Assembly (NCBI GenBank): GCA_001917895.1
Contig: MNEW01000049.1
Coordinates: 1-23,852, forward strand
DNA length: 23,852 nucleotides
Origin: Actinobacteria bacterium 13_1_40CM_66_12
Lineage (GTDB): Bacteria > Chloroflexota > Dormibacteria > Dormibacterales > Dormibacteraceae
Direction: 5' to 3'
Below the pieces are notes generated by a model. That model searched no databases. It was not told the DNA's origin and saw nothing but the letters and a program-made list of their open reading frames with translations. This document shows positions 7,235-17,285 of this stretch, piece by piece (position 1 is the stretch's first letter; each line of letters starts with the position of its first letter). Both the position numbers and the translations under genes were made by a program.

Positions 7235-7240
7235 TTGACA
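7235..7240 (+). promoter_or_regulatory. Possible -35 element (TTGACA) of dnaK
   Basis: An exact TTGACA lies 44 bases before the dnaK ATG in the divergent region 7175-7284. No convincing -10 is found at 15-18 bases spacing (the candidate bases are GC-rich), so the assignment is weak. No CIRCE (TTAGCACTC inverted repeat) or HAIR (CTTGAGT-N7-ACTCAAG) element was seen in this region. Confidence 0.25.
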
Positions 7241-7284
7241 ACTGAAATTCGCGCCCGTCGTGGCGCGGGAGGAATAGCAAACAG

Positions 7285-9207
7285 ATGCCGAAAACCGTAG
7301 GAATCGACCTGGGGACGACCAACTCGGTCATCGCCGTCATGGAAGGCGGCGAGCCTGTCGTCATCCCGAACGCTGAAGGTTCGCGGACCACGCCCTCGGT
7401 CGTCGCGTTCACCAAGACCGGTGAGCGGCTGGTCGGCACGCTTGCCCGCCGGCAGGCCGCCGTGAACCCCGAGAACACCGTCTACTCCATCAAGCGCTTC
7501 ATGGGGCGCAAGTTCGCCGAGGTGGAGTCCGAGCGGAAGATCGTCCCGTACCAGGTGAAGCCTGGCAAGGACGACCGCGTCGTTGTCCACGTCCCCGCAA
7601 CGGACAAGGACTACACGCCCGAAGAGATCTCGGCGATGATCCTGCAGAAGCTCAAGACCGACGCCGAGGCCTACCTTGGCGAGAAGGTCACGGACGCGGT
7701 CATCACCGTGCCCGCGTACTTCAACGACTCGCAGCGGCAGGCGACGAAGAACGCCGGCCAGATCGCGGGCCTCAACGTGCTCCGCATCATCAACGAGCCC
7801 ACCGCGGCATCGCTCGCTTACGGGCTCGACAAGAAGGCCAACGAGACGATCCTGGTCTTCGACCTCGGTGGTGGAACCTTTGACGTCTCAGTCCTCGATG
7901 TGGGCGACGGCGTCTTCGAGGTCAAGTCCACCAACGGTGACACCCACCTGGGCGGCGACGACTACGACCGTCGGGTCGTGGACTGGCTGGCCGATGAGTT
8001 CAAGAAACAGAACGGCATCGACTTTAAGACCGACCGGCAAGCCCTGCAGCGGCTCACTGAGGCTGCGGAGCGGGCCAAGATCGAACTTTCGAGCAGGCTC
8101 GAGACGACGATCAACCTGCCATTCATCACCGCGGACCAGACCGGCCCGAAGCACCTCGAGATGACGCTCACGCGCGCCAAGTTCGAGTCACTGACCGCCG
8201 ATCTCACCGAGCGGTGTCGCGGTCCGTTCCTGGCTGCGCTCAAGGACGCCAACCTGACGCCGCAGCAGATCGACGAGGTGGTTCTCGTCGGTGGATCGAC
8301 CCGCATGCCGGTCATCCAGCAGCTCGTGAAGAACCTGCTTGGCGGAAAGGAAGCCCACAAGGGCGTCAACCCGGACGAGGTGGTCGCTGTCGGGGCCGCC
8401 ATCCAGGCCGGAGTGCTCAAGGGAGAGGTCAAGGACATCCTGCTCCTCGACGTCACCCCGCTTTCGCTCGGCGTCGAGACGCTGGGCGGGGTCGCCACCA
8501 AGGTGATCGAGCGCAACACCACGATCCCGACGTCGCGGTCGCAGGTGTTCTCCACCGCGGCCGACAACCAGACTTCGGTCGAGGTTCACGTTCTGCAAGG
8601 CGAGCGCGAGATGGCGCGCGACAACCGCACGCTCGGTCGCTTCCACCTGGACGGGATTCCACCCTCACCGCGGGGCATGCCCCAGATCGAGGTCACGTTC
8701 GACATCGACGCGAACGGCATCCTCAACGTAAAGGCCCAGGACAAGGGCACCGGCCGCGAGCAGTCGGTGACCATAACCGCGTCGTCCACCCTTGCGAAGG
8801 ATGAGGTCGAGCGGATGGTCAAGGAGGCCGAGGCGCACGCCGGCGAGGACCGCGCGAAGCGTGAAGAGGTCGAGCTTCGCAACCAGGCGGACCACATGAT
8901 CCACCAGGCCGAGAAGGTCATCAAGGACAACGCCGACCGGATCCCGGACGACGTCAAGACCGAGGTGAACACGAAGCTGGAGGCGCTGAAGAGCGCGGCC
9001 AAGGGTTCGGACACGAACGCGCTGAAGCGGTCGATGGACGATTTCAACGAGGCGCTCCAGAAGATCGGCCAGCACATCTACCAGGGCGCGGGCGCGGGGG
9101 GCGGGACCTCGTCGTCGGCGCAGTCGGACGGCCACGAAGGTGGCGAGAGCGGTGAAAAGAAGAAAGAAGAGGATGTCGTCGACGCCGACTACAGGGAAGT
9201 CAACTAA
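7285..9207 (+). CDS. dnaK: Chaperone protein DnaK (Hsp70)
   Basis: ATP-driven cytoplasmic chaperone that binds unfolded segments and works with DnaJ and GrpE. It is full length at 640 residues. The N-terminal ATPase begins with [10 protein letters not shown] and includes the phosphate-loop region [16 protein letters not shown] and the adenosine-binding [10 protein letters not shown]. The [11 protein letters not shown] linker leads to the substrate-binding domain, and the tail ends in the conserved acidic [13 protein letters not shown]. The ATPase domain holds the extra segment around [16 protein letters not shown] that Firmicute and Actinobacterial DnaK usually lack. A GGGAGG ribosome site lies 11 bases before the ATG. 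No grpE, dnaJ or hspR follows; the gene stands alone before a strong terminator. Confidence 0.98.
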   Translation: MPKTVGIDLGTTNSVIAVMEGGEPVVIPNAEGSRTTPSVVAFTKTGERLVGTLARRQAAVNPENTVYSIKRFMGRKFAEVESERKIVPYQVKPGKDDRVVVHVPATDKDYTPEEISAMILQKLKTDAEAYLGEKVTDAVITVPAYFNDSQRQATKNAGQIAGLNVLRIINEPTAASLAYGLDKKANETILVFDLGGGTFDVSVLDVGDGVFEVKSTNGDTHLGGDDYDRRVVDWLADEFKKQNGIDFKTDRQALQRLTEAAERAKIELSSRLETTINLPFITADQTGPKHLEMTLTRAKFESLTADLTERCRGPFLAALKDANLTPQQIDEVVLVGGSTRMPVIQQLVKNLLGGKEAHKGVNPDEVVAVGAAIQAGVLKGEVKDILLLDVTPLSLGVETLGGVATKVIERNTTIPTSRSQVFSTAADNQTSVEVHVLQGEREMARDNRTLGRFHLDGIPPSPRGMPQIEVTFDIDANGILNVKAQDKGTGREQSVTITASSTLAKDEVERMVKEAEAHAGEDRAKREEVELRNQADHMIHQAEKVIKDNADRIPDDVKTEVNTKLEALKSAAKGSDTNALKRSMDDFNEALQKIGQHIYQGAGAGGGTSSSAQSDGHEGGESGEKKKEEDVVDADYREVN

Positions 9208-9228
9208 AACCCAATCGTAAGACCCGCC

Positions 9229-9258
9229 TAAGGGCTCGGACTTCGGTCCGAGCCCTTA
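9229..9258 (+). terminator. Intrinsic terminator of dnaK
   Basis: A perfect 13-bp stem (TAAGGGCTCGGAC/GTCCGAGCCCTTA) is closed by a TTCG tetraloop, the very stable UUCG fold in RNA. CCTTTCTCT follows. It begins 22 bases after the dnaK stop. The T-tail is interrupted but pyrimidine-rich. It is the clearest terminator in the window. Confidence 0.9.
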
Positions 9259-9262
9259 CCTT
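9257..9262 (+). promoter_or_regulatory. Candidate -10 hexamer TACCTT before the GT87-like gene
   Basis: TACCTT overlaps the last bases of the dnaK terminator and ends nine bases before the GTG at 9272. The spacing is slightly longer than in the other leaderless candidates and would give a leader of only a few bases. No Shine-Dalgarno is visible before the GTG. Confidence 0.3.
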
Positions 9263-9271
9263 TCTCTGGAC

Positions 9272-10438
9272 GTGGTCTGGTCGCTGACCCTCGATGCGTA
9301 CGTCCGGGCCAGGACCAGGCTGTGGGCAGCCGCCGGCCTTTGGGGCGGGCTGCTCCTCATCGGCGTCGACATCTATGTCGCCGTCGTCACTTACATCCCG
9401 CAGTACCGGGTGCGCAATGACTTCCGCCTCATCTACGGGGCGGCCCTAACCGGTCTACACCAGGGCTACGGCCATCTTTACGACCTGGCCGCGCAGAAGC
9501 AGGCGGTCGAAGGGCTGGGTGCGGGTTTCTACTGGTCGCCGTTCCTGAACCCGCCGCCGCTCGCCTGGCTCGTGACCCCTCTAACCACATTGCCGTTCAC
9601 CGCGGCGCTCTTCGTGTGGACCGCATTGCTTCTCGGAGCCCTCGTCCTTGCGTGGTATCTGGCGGCGCCAGGCAGCCGCCTCACGCGGGCCGCGCACCTG
9701 GCGATGTTCCTTGGCGTTTTCCCGGTCGCCTTCGGAGTCATGGTCGGCCAGCCCGTGGCGCTCGTCGTCGCCGCCGTCGCTGCGTGCTGGTGGTTTGCCG
9801 AGCGCGACCGATCGGTCGTCGCAGGGATGGTTTTGACCGCGATCGCGCTCAAGCCACAGCTGGCGCTTTTCGTCCCGCTCTGCCTGCTCGTGTCGGGGCA
9901 CGCTCGCGTCTTCGGAGCGTGGGCGTTGGCCACCGCCGTCATCGCACTGGTCGCGCTGGCGATGCTGGGCGCTGACGGCTTCGCCCGCTACCGCGACGTG
10001 TTGAACCTCGCGTCTCAGTGGGAGATCACGAGGCGCTATGCGTTTTCGGGCCTGGTCGGAGTCGGCCCGCCGCTCTATGTCAGCGAGGCGATCGTTGCTG
10101 CGGTGACGTTGCTGGCGGCCTGGCGCCATCGGGGCGGAGGCGCCGGCATGCCGATTGCGGCGGGCATCGTCGGGTCGCTCCTGTTCACTCCTTATGTCGG
10201 CTTCCAGGATTTCGCGATCCTGTTCGTGGCGGGCTGGTTGATTCTCCGGTCCAAACCGTCGGAGTGGCAGGTCGGGGCGCTGGTCGTGGGCTTCGTGCTG
10301 CTCGAGTTCTGCCTCGTTCTGCTACCCGCGCTCATCCTTCTCGTCGAGTCGTTGCTGCTGATTTCGCTGGCATGGCCATCGGGGTTCCGAGGCATCAACC
10401 AGGGTCGGGTCGCGCCGCCGGCCGCGCGTGGGAGCTAG
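9272..10438 (+). CDS. GT87 (DUF2029)-like polytopic membrane glycosyltransferase
   Basis: Likely a GT-C fold mannosyl- or arabinosyl-type transferase that uses polyprenyl-phosphate sugars at the membrane. The 388 residues are mostly hydrophobic, with roughly nine to eleven helices. The family pattern is visible: the N-terminal NDFRLIYGAALTGLHQGYGHLYD with the likely catalytic Asp after the first helix, the aromatic YWSPFLNPPPLAWL loop, and the AIALKPQLALFVPL motif typical of DUF2029. It starts at GTG 9272, only 13 bases after the dnaK terminator, with no ribosome site. No other in-frame ATG or GTG lies in the N-terminal part. It ends tail-to-tail with the tRNA gene, three bases away. The exact sugar and acceptor cannot be told from sequence. 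Confidence 0.75.
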   Translation: MVWSLTLDAYVRARTRLWAAAGLWGGLLLIGVDIYVAVVTYIPQYRVRNDFRLIYGAALTGLHQGYGHLYDLAAQKQAVEGLGAGFYWSPFLNPPPLAWLVTPLTTLPFTAALFVWTALLLGALVLAWYLAAPGSRLTRAAHLAMFLGVFPVAFGVMVGQPVALVVAAVAACWWFAERDRSVVAGMVLTAIALKPQLALFVPLCLLVSGHARVFGAWALATAVIALVALAMLGADGFARYRDVLNLASQWEITRRYAFSGLVGVGPPLYVSEAIVAAVTLLAAWRHRGGGAGMPIAAGIVGSLLFTPYVGFQDFAILFVAGWLILRSKPSEWQVGALVVGFVLLEFCLVLLPALILLVESLLLISLAWPSGFRGINQGRVAPPAARGS

Positions 10439-10441
10439 GTG

Positions 10442-10517
10442 TGGAGCCGACGATGAGATTCGAACTCATGACCTGCCACTTACGAGGCGGCTGCTCTGCC
10501 AGCTGAGCTACGTCGGC
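10442..10517 (-). tRNA. tRNA-Thr (anticodon CGT)
   Basis: A complete cloverleaf reads on the minus strand. The acceptor stem GCCGACG/CGTCGGC is perfect. The D-arm is GCTC...GAGC, and the anticodon arm GCCGC/GTGGC has the loop CTCGTAA, giving anticodon CGT for ACG codons. A five-base variable loop follows, then the T-arm ATGAG/CTCAT with the TTCGAAT loop. The discriminator is T and CCA is encoded at the 3' end. The total is 76 bases. The CCA lies three bases from the stop of the convergent GT87-like gene. The promoter must lie in 10518-10571, shared with the divergent GNAT gene. Confidence 0.97.
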
Positions 10518-10558
10518 ATTTCACGCGATGAATGCGATTTTTCTTCGGGCGCCTAGGC

Positions 10559-10564
10559 TACCAT
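10559..10564 (+). promoter_or_regulatory. Candidate -10 hexamer TACCAT for the GNAT gene
   Basis: TACCAT followed by exactly seven bases and ATG 10572. There is no Shine-Dalgarno in the few bases available. It is the same hexamer and spacing as before the gene at the left edge. An overlapping TAGGCT (10554-10559) is an alternative -10. Confidence 0.5.
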
Positions 10565-10571
10565 CGAGACA

Positions 10572-11060
10572 ATGAGGACACTCGACGTGGAACGGCTGGC
10601 AGACGGCGAGTACGACCTCATCAAGCCCCTGCTCGTCGAGCTGCACATGGGTGAGCAGGCCCACTACTCCGACCACCCGCAGCTCCGGCGCGAAGAGATC
10701 GAAAACCACCTGGCGACAGTGCCGTCGACCTTCCGCGGCGAGAACGTCGTCTTCGCGGTGCGGGACGAGATCGGCGAAGTGATCGGCTTCTCCTGGGTCG
10801 TCCTTTTCGACCCTGGCACCGGCCTCGAGGGCGAGGTTGCGGAGGTCTATGTCTCGCCTGAACATCGCGGCCGCGGCGTTGGCGAGATGCTCATGCAGCA
10901 GGCGGTCCGGCTGTTCCGCGAGCGGCGTGTCACGCTCGGCTACGTCTGGACGCGCCCGGACAACGAGGCGGCGGTCCGGCTCTACCAGTCCGCCGGTTTC
11001 GAGCACAACCGGCAGCTCGTGCTGACCTGGTACCCGACCGAGCAGTTAGGGCCAACCTAA
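10572..11060 (+). CDS. GNAT family N-acetyltransferase
   Basis: Transfers an acetyl group from acetyl-CoA to an amine; the substrate is unknown. The 162 residues form a single GNAT domain. Strand beta-4 is EVAEVYVSPEHRGRGVGEMLM, whose RGRGVG (residues 99-104) is the pyrophosphate-binding motif A. The C-terminal motif is TRPDNEAAVRLYQSAGFEHNRQ, the usual N-x-x-A-x-x-L-Y-x-x-x-G-F signature. An earlier segment, GFSWVVLFDPGTGLEGEV, forms the central sheet. The start is ATG 10572, with a TANNNT hexamer seven bases upstream and no ribosome site. It lies divergent from the tRNA and just upstream of the HtrA-like gene, which appears to have its own promoter. Confidence 0.9.
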   Translation: MRTLDVERLADGEYDLIKPLLVELHMGEQAHYSDHPQLRREEIENHLATVPSTFRGENVVFAVRDEIGEVIGFSWVVLFDPGTGLEGEVAEVYVSPEHRGRGVGEMLMQQAVRLFRERRVTLGYVWTRPDNEAAVRLYQSAGFEHNRQLVLTWYPTEQLGPT

Positions 11061-11063
11061 ACT
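11058..11063 (+). promoter_or_regulatory. Candidate -10 hexamer TAAACT for the HtrA-like gene
   Basis: TAAACT overlaps the GNAT stop codon and ends six bases before GTG 11070. No Shine-Dalgarno precedes the GTG other than a short CAGGG that abuts it. The spacing implies a leaderless or nearly leaderless transcript. Confidence 0.45.
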
Positions 11064-11069
11064 CGCAGG

Positions 11070-12206
11070 GTGAGATCTGAGGTCGCCGGGCGAGACGCGC
11101 CCGACGACTCGAACGCGGCCAAGACAGATGGACTGCCCGCCAGACGCGGCCCCTGGAGGCCGGTCATGCTCGTGGTGGCGGTGGTGGCGCTCGCGGCGCT
11201 CGTCGCAGGTGGGGTCACGCTGGGCGTCCTCCAGCTGCAGTCGCCGACGAACCCCCAGTCGGTCAATCTCCGGTCGGGAGTCACGATCTCCGAGGATTCC
11301 GCCATCGTCCAGGCCGCCGCCCGAGCCAAGCCGGCGGTCGTCAGTGTGGTCACCCAGCTGCAGCCTTCGGTCAGCGGCGGCTCCGGCTACCTGGCGACGA
11401 GCGACGGGTACATCGTCACCAACGTGCAGGTGGTGGCGCACTCGAGCACGCTGACTGTGCTCCTGCTCGGCGACACCAAGCCTCACAAGGCGCGCCTGGT
11501 CGACTACGACTGTCAGACGGGCGTGGCGGTGATCAAGGTCGACCAGGTCAGCGGGCTGCCGACCCTGGCGTTCGCCGACCCGACCGCGCTCGTGCAAGGC
11601 CAGGTCCTCGTGGCCGTGGGCGGCCCGCTCAACGGCAGCTCGGTTGCCCGCGGCATCATCAGCGCCCTGCACCGGCCGGTCAAAGTGACCGACCCGGTGG
11701 CCTCGGACCAGAGCGTCGAGATCGGTGACACGATCCAGACCGACGCGGTGATCGACCCCGGCACCGCGGGCGGCCCGCTGCTCAACGTCGGCGGCCAGGT
11801 GATCGGCGTTTCGATGGCCGCGCAGGCGTCGAGCGGGGGCTTTGGCCTCAATACTGCTGACATCCAGGACGACGTCCAGCAAATCCTGTCGAGCGGCCAG
11901 CTGGTGGTCGCCTCCATGGGCGCAACCAGCACGGTGCTCACCCAGCAGGCCGCCGCGCTCATCGGCGCGCCGGAGGGGAGCCGGGTGGCCGCAGTCGACA
12001 GGGTCGGGCCCGCGGCGACGGCCGGGCTGCAGCCCGACGATGTCATCACTCAGTTGGACGACGTCACCGTCGACACCGCGCACCCGCTGCCGCTGCTGCT
12101 CCGATCGCGCTTCCATCCGAACCAGCGCGTCACCGTCACCTACACGCGTGGAAACACGTCAACCCAGGTGCAGCTGACGCTGGTGGGCGCACACCCGGCC
12201 TGCTGA
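11070..12206 (+). CDS. Membrane-anchored HtrA/DegP-like PDZ protein, predicted catalytically dead
   Basis: The 378 residues have the HtrA architecture: a short cytoplasmic N-terminus, one transmembrane helix (about 31-56), a trypsin-like chymotrypsin-fold domain (about 75-270) and a C-terminal PDZ domain (about 281-372, with GLQPDDVITQLDDVTV). The usual catalytic signatures are recognisable but all three residues are changed. TNxHVV is TNVQVV (Gln120 for His), DLAVLK is GVAVIK (Gly151 for Asp), and GNSGGPL is GTAGGPL (Ala233 for Ser). The frame is intact and the fold motifs are otherwise well kept, so this looks like a selected pseudoprotease. It may act as a scaffold, chaperone or peptide sensor on the outer face of the membrane. 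The stop overlaps the argS ATG by one base, so the two are co-translated. Confidence 0.88.
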   Translation: MRSEVAGRDAPDDSNAAKTDGLPARRGPWRPVMLVVAVVALAALVAGGVTLGVLQLQSPTNPQSVNLRSGVTISEDSAIVQAAARAKPAVVSVVTQLQPSVSGGSGYLATSDGYIVTNVQVVAHSSTLTVLLLGDTKPHKARLVDYDCQTGVAVIKVDQVSGLPTLAFADPTALVQGQVLVAVGGPLNGSSVARGIISALHRPVKVTDPVASDQSVEIGDTIQTDAVIDPGTAGGPLLNVGGQVIGVSMAAQASSGGFGLNTADIQDDVQQILSSGQLVVASMGATSTVLTQQAAALIGAPEGSRVAAVDRVGPAATAGLQPDDVITQLDDVTVDTAHPLPLLLRSRFHPNQRVTVTYTRGNTSTQVQLTLVGAHPAC

Positions 12207-13855
12207 TGACCGAACCAGGCGGCATGGGGATCAGGACCCGGATCGGCGAGGCGCTGGCCGGGGCTGTGCGCTCGCTGGGAGTCGATGGAGAGCTGCCCGA
12301 CCTGGAGCTCGGGCGGGCGAAGGGCCTCGGCCACGGTGACTATGCGAGCCCGGCAGGGCTCAAGCTGGCGCGCGTGCTGCGCAAGGCACCGCCCCAGATC
12401 GCCGAGACGATCGCGAAAACGATCGCCGTTCCCGACGGGGCGGCGACCGCGGAGGCTGCTGGCGGCTACATCAACTTCAGGCTTACGGCGGAGTGGCTGC
12501 AGCAGCTCGTCGCCGATGTTGCCTCACGCGGCGGTGATTACGGCGCGGCCGATCTCGGCCGCGGCGAGCGGCTCCAGGTGGAATTCGGAAGCATCAACCC
12601 GACCGGGCCCATGCACATCGGCCACGGCCGCGGCGTGATCCTCGGGGATTCGATGAGCCGGCTGCTCGACTTCACCGGCCACAAGGTCGAGCGCGAGTAC
12701 TACGTCAACGATCAGAACACGCAGGCCCGCCGGTTCGGCGCGTCAGTGTGGGCGCGAATGCACGGAGAAGAGCCGCCCGAGGGCGGCTACGCAGGCGCGT
12801 ATGTGACTGAGCTCGCCGAGATGGCGAAGCGCGACCTGGGCGACCTCGATTCCCTGCCGGTCGAGGAGGCGCAGACGAAGGTGCGGGCGTATGCGATCGG
12901 CGTGATCGTGGAGCAGCTGCGGGCCAGCGTCGCCCGACTGAACGTGCGTTACGACGAGTGGTTCCCGGAGTCTCGGCTCTGGGAGCAGGGGCTGCCGCAG
13001 GCCGCCATCGAGCGGCTGCGCGAGTCCGGCTTCCTCAAAGAGCGGGAAGGCGCTATTTGGTTTGGAGAAGCGGATGACGAGGAGGAGGACCGCGTCGTCA
13101 TCCGCTCCAATGGGGAGCCGACCTACTTCGCTTCAGACCTCGGCTACCTGGTGAGCCGCTTCGAACGACGGCACTTTCATCGCGTGGTCGAGGTGTGGGC
13201 TTCAGATCATCACGGCTACGTGGCGCGAATGAAAGGTGCCGCGGCCGCGCTTGGCGTCGACCCGGAGATGCTCGTGATCATCCTCCACCAGATGGTCAAC
13301 TTGAAAGAAGGCAAGATGTCGAAACGGGCCGGACGCTTCGTACCGCTCGACGAGCTGGTCGACAAGGTCGGGGTCGACGCGGTGCGCTACTTCTATCTGT
13401 TGCGGTCGCCCGACACGACGATCGAGTTCGACCTCGAGCTCGCGCTGACGCAAAGCAGCGAGAACCCCGTGTATTACGCGCAATACGCGCATGCGCGGCT
13501 CGTCAACGTCGAAGGCACCGCGAGCGAAAAGCACCGTCGGCTGCCCGAGCGTGCGAACGTGGCGCTGCTCGTCCACCCGTGGGAGCTCGAGGTCGCGCGC
13601 GAGCTTGCGTTCTGGCCGGAGGTCGTCGAGGACGCAACTCGCCTTCTCGAGCCCCATCGCATTCCTTATTACGTGCATGACCTTTCGACCGCCGTGCACC
13701 GCTTCTACCACGCCGGCAACGAGACGGCCGAGCATCGTGTGGTCGTGGACGACCCGGATCTCACCCGGGCGCGCCTCGAGCTGTGCCGCGCGGCGCGTCA
13801 CACTTTGAAGAAAGCCCTCGACCTCATCGGCGTCACGGCCCCAGACCGGATGTAA
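12206..13855 (+). CDS. argS: Arginyl-tRNA synthetase
   Basis: Class I aminoacyl-tRNA synthetase that charges tRNA-Arg in the cytoplasm. The 549-residue length is normal. It has an N-terminal Add-1-like domain (roughly the first 100 residues), then NPTGPMHIGHGRG with the HIGH motif at 137-140, and then YYVNDQNTQARRFG, a family hallmark. KMSK is at 370-373 (GKMSKRAG), and an alpha-helical DALR anticodon-binding domain with ENPVYYAQYAHARL forms the C-terminus. The ATG at 12206 shares one base with the upstream stop (TGATG). A second in-frame ATG at 12224 is also possible. No T-box or other leader precedes it, since there is no intergenic space. The MBL-fold gene follows after 12 bases. Confidence 0.97.
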   Translation: MTEPGGMGIRTRIGEALAGAVRSLGVDGELPDLELGRAKGLGHGDYASPAGLKLARVLRKAPPQIAETIAKTIAVPDGAATAEAAGGYINFRLTAEWLQQLVADVASRGGDYGAADLGRGERLQVEFGSINPTGPMHIGHGRGVILGDSMSRLLDFTGHKVEREYYVNDQNTQARRFGASVWARMHGEEPPEGGYAGAYVTELAEMAKRDLGDLDSLPVEEAQTKVRAYAIGVIVEQLRASVARLNVRYDEWFPESRLWEQGLPQAAIERLRESGFLKEREGAIWFGEADDEEEDRVVIRSNGEPTYFASDLGYLVSRFERRHFHRVVEVWASDHHGYVARMKGAAAALGVDPEMLVIILHQMVNLKEGKMSKRAGRFVPLDELVDKVGVDAVRYFYLLRSPDTTIEFDLELALTQSSENPVYYAQYAHARLVNVEGTASEKHRRLPERANVALLVHPWELEVARELAFWPEVVEDATRLLEPHRIPYYVHDLSTAVHRFYHAGNETAEHRVVVDDPDLTRARLELCRAARHTLKKALDLIGVTAPDRM

Positions 13856-13867
13856 GGAGACAGAGAT

Positions 13868-16242
<2,375 letters not shown>

Positions 16243-16263
16243 AGCAGCGGGGAACCGAAAGCC

Positions 16264-17226
16264 ATGCAGGACCCATCTCGAAACTATGTCGGCGCGCGTC
16301 GCGAGCTCGCCCTCGAGCTCGTGCACGCGACCGAGGCGGCGGCCCTTGCCTCAGCGCGCCTGCTGGGACGGGGTGACGAAGATCGCGTCCATGAGGTCGC
16401 CGGCGAAACGATGCGAAGGGTCCTGGAGGAATCGGCGCTCTCGGGAATCGTCGTGCTCGGCTCGCGGAATGAAGCGATCCTCCCGCCTGGAACGTCGCTG
16501 CCCGGCGCCGAGCCACCGCTGGATTTCGGCTTGTTCCCGGTTGAGGGCGCCGGTCAGGTAGCGCGCGGATATGCAAACGCCGTCTCGATCGTGGCCGCGG
16601 TCGACCGAGGCGGCTTTGCGCAGCTGCCCGCGGTTTGGTATGCGGAAAAGATCGTGGCCGGGCCGGCCGCACGCGGAGCGGTCGACCTCGACGACTCGAT
16701 TGCCGACAACCTTCGGCGCATTGCTTTCGCACGTGACGCGCGCGTCCAGGATCTGACGGTCGCGGTTCTCGACCGCCCGCGTCACCAGGAGCTCATCGCC
16801 GAAGTTGCCGCAGCCGGGGCCAGGATCATGACCCTCGAGGAAGGCGACATCGCGGGCGTGGTGATGGCCGCCATGCCGGGTACGGGCGTCGACGCTGCGA
16901 TCGGCATCGGCGGCCTGCACGCGACGGTGGTGGCCGCGTGTGCGGTCCGCTGCCTCGGCGGCGCGATGCAGGCGCGGCTGTGGCCCCGAAACGACGAGGA
17001 GCGCGCGCTTCTGGGCGAATCGGCCTCGCGCTCGTACGGGGTGGCCGACCTCGTGCCGGCGGTGGATGTCGCCGTCGCCATCACCGGGATCACCGGCGGA
17101 CAGCTGCTGCCGGGGGTCGTTTTCGGGAGCGGGTACGCGGAAACCTCGTCCCTGCTCATGTCCAGCCGCCAGGCCACGATCCGTCGCCTGACCACACGCC
17201 ACCACACGGTGGGGGAATCCAGCTAG
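16264..17226 (+). CDS. GlpX-like (class II fructose-bisphosphatase family) protein, active site degenerate
   Basis: The 320 residues align along their full length with GlpX: ELVHATEAAALASARLLGRGD at the start, ANAVSIVAAVDRGGF and EKIVAGPAARG in the middle, and ITGITGGQLLPGV and TIRRL at the end. The metal and substrate positions are largely lost compared with the E. coli GlpX consensus recalled from memory. The ADGAAV segment is VHEVAG (H43 for Asp33), GEGExDEAP is GSRNEAI (S67 for Glu57, with the Asp61 segment shortened), DPIEGT is FPVEGA (F91 for Asp85), and GGAPEG is GGLHAT (A220 for Glu213). Only the Glu88 equivalent (E94) remains. The frame is intact. FBPase activity is unlikely; a regulatory or new binding role is possible. 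The start is ATG 16264, 21 bases after pyrG, with a weak GGGGA ribosome site. Confidence 0.85.
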   Translation: MQDPSRNYVGARRELALELVHATEAAALASARLLGRGDEDRVHEVAGETMRRVLEESALSGIVVLGSRNEAILPPGTSLPGAEPPLDFGLFPVEGAGQVARGYANAVSIVAAVDRGGFAQLPAVWYAEKIVAGPAARGAVDLDDSIADNLRRIAFARDARVQDLTVAVLDRPRHQELIAEVAAAGARIMTLEEGDIAGVVMAAMPGTGVDAAIGIGGLHATVVAACAVRCLGGAMQARLWPRNDEERALLGESASRSYGVADLVPAVDVAVAITGITGGQLLPGVVFGSGYAETSSLLMSSRQATIRRLTTRHHTVGESS

Positions 17227-17285
17227 GGCCGCTCCGGGTAGTCCGGATTAGGGCGCAACGGGCCGGGGTATCACATACAGAAGAG

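Noticed and set aside
7175..7284. CIRCE or HAIR heat-shock operator before dnaK
   Set aside because: I looked for TTAGCACTC-N9-GAGTGCTAA and CTTGAGT-N7-ACTCAAG; neither is present. The small odd palindrome GTTGACAAC is too short to call.
10442..10517. Integration site at the tRNA-Thr gene
   Set aside because: The tRNA 3' end could serve as an attachment site, but no integrase, direct repeat of the tRNA end or foreign-looking DNA lies nearby.
12150..12206. T-box leader before argS
   Set aside because: argS overlaps the upstream stop codon, so there is no room for a leader RNA.
16938..17285. N-terminal extension of the M50 protease
   Set aside because: It overlaps the end of the GlpX-like gene in another frame and has shadow-type composition. 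ATG 17286 gives a sensible cytoplasmic tail.
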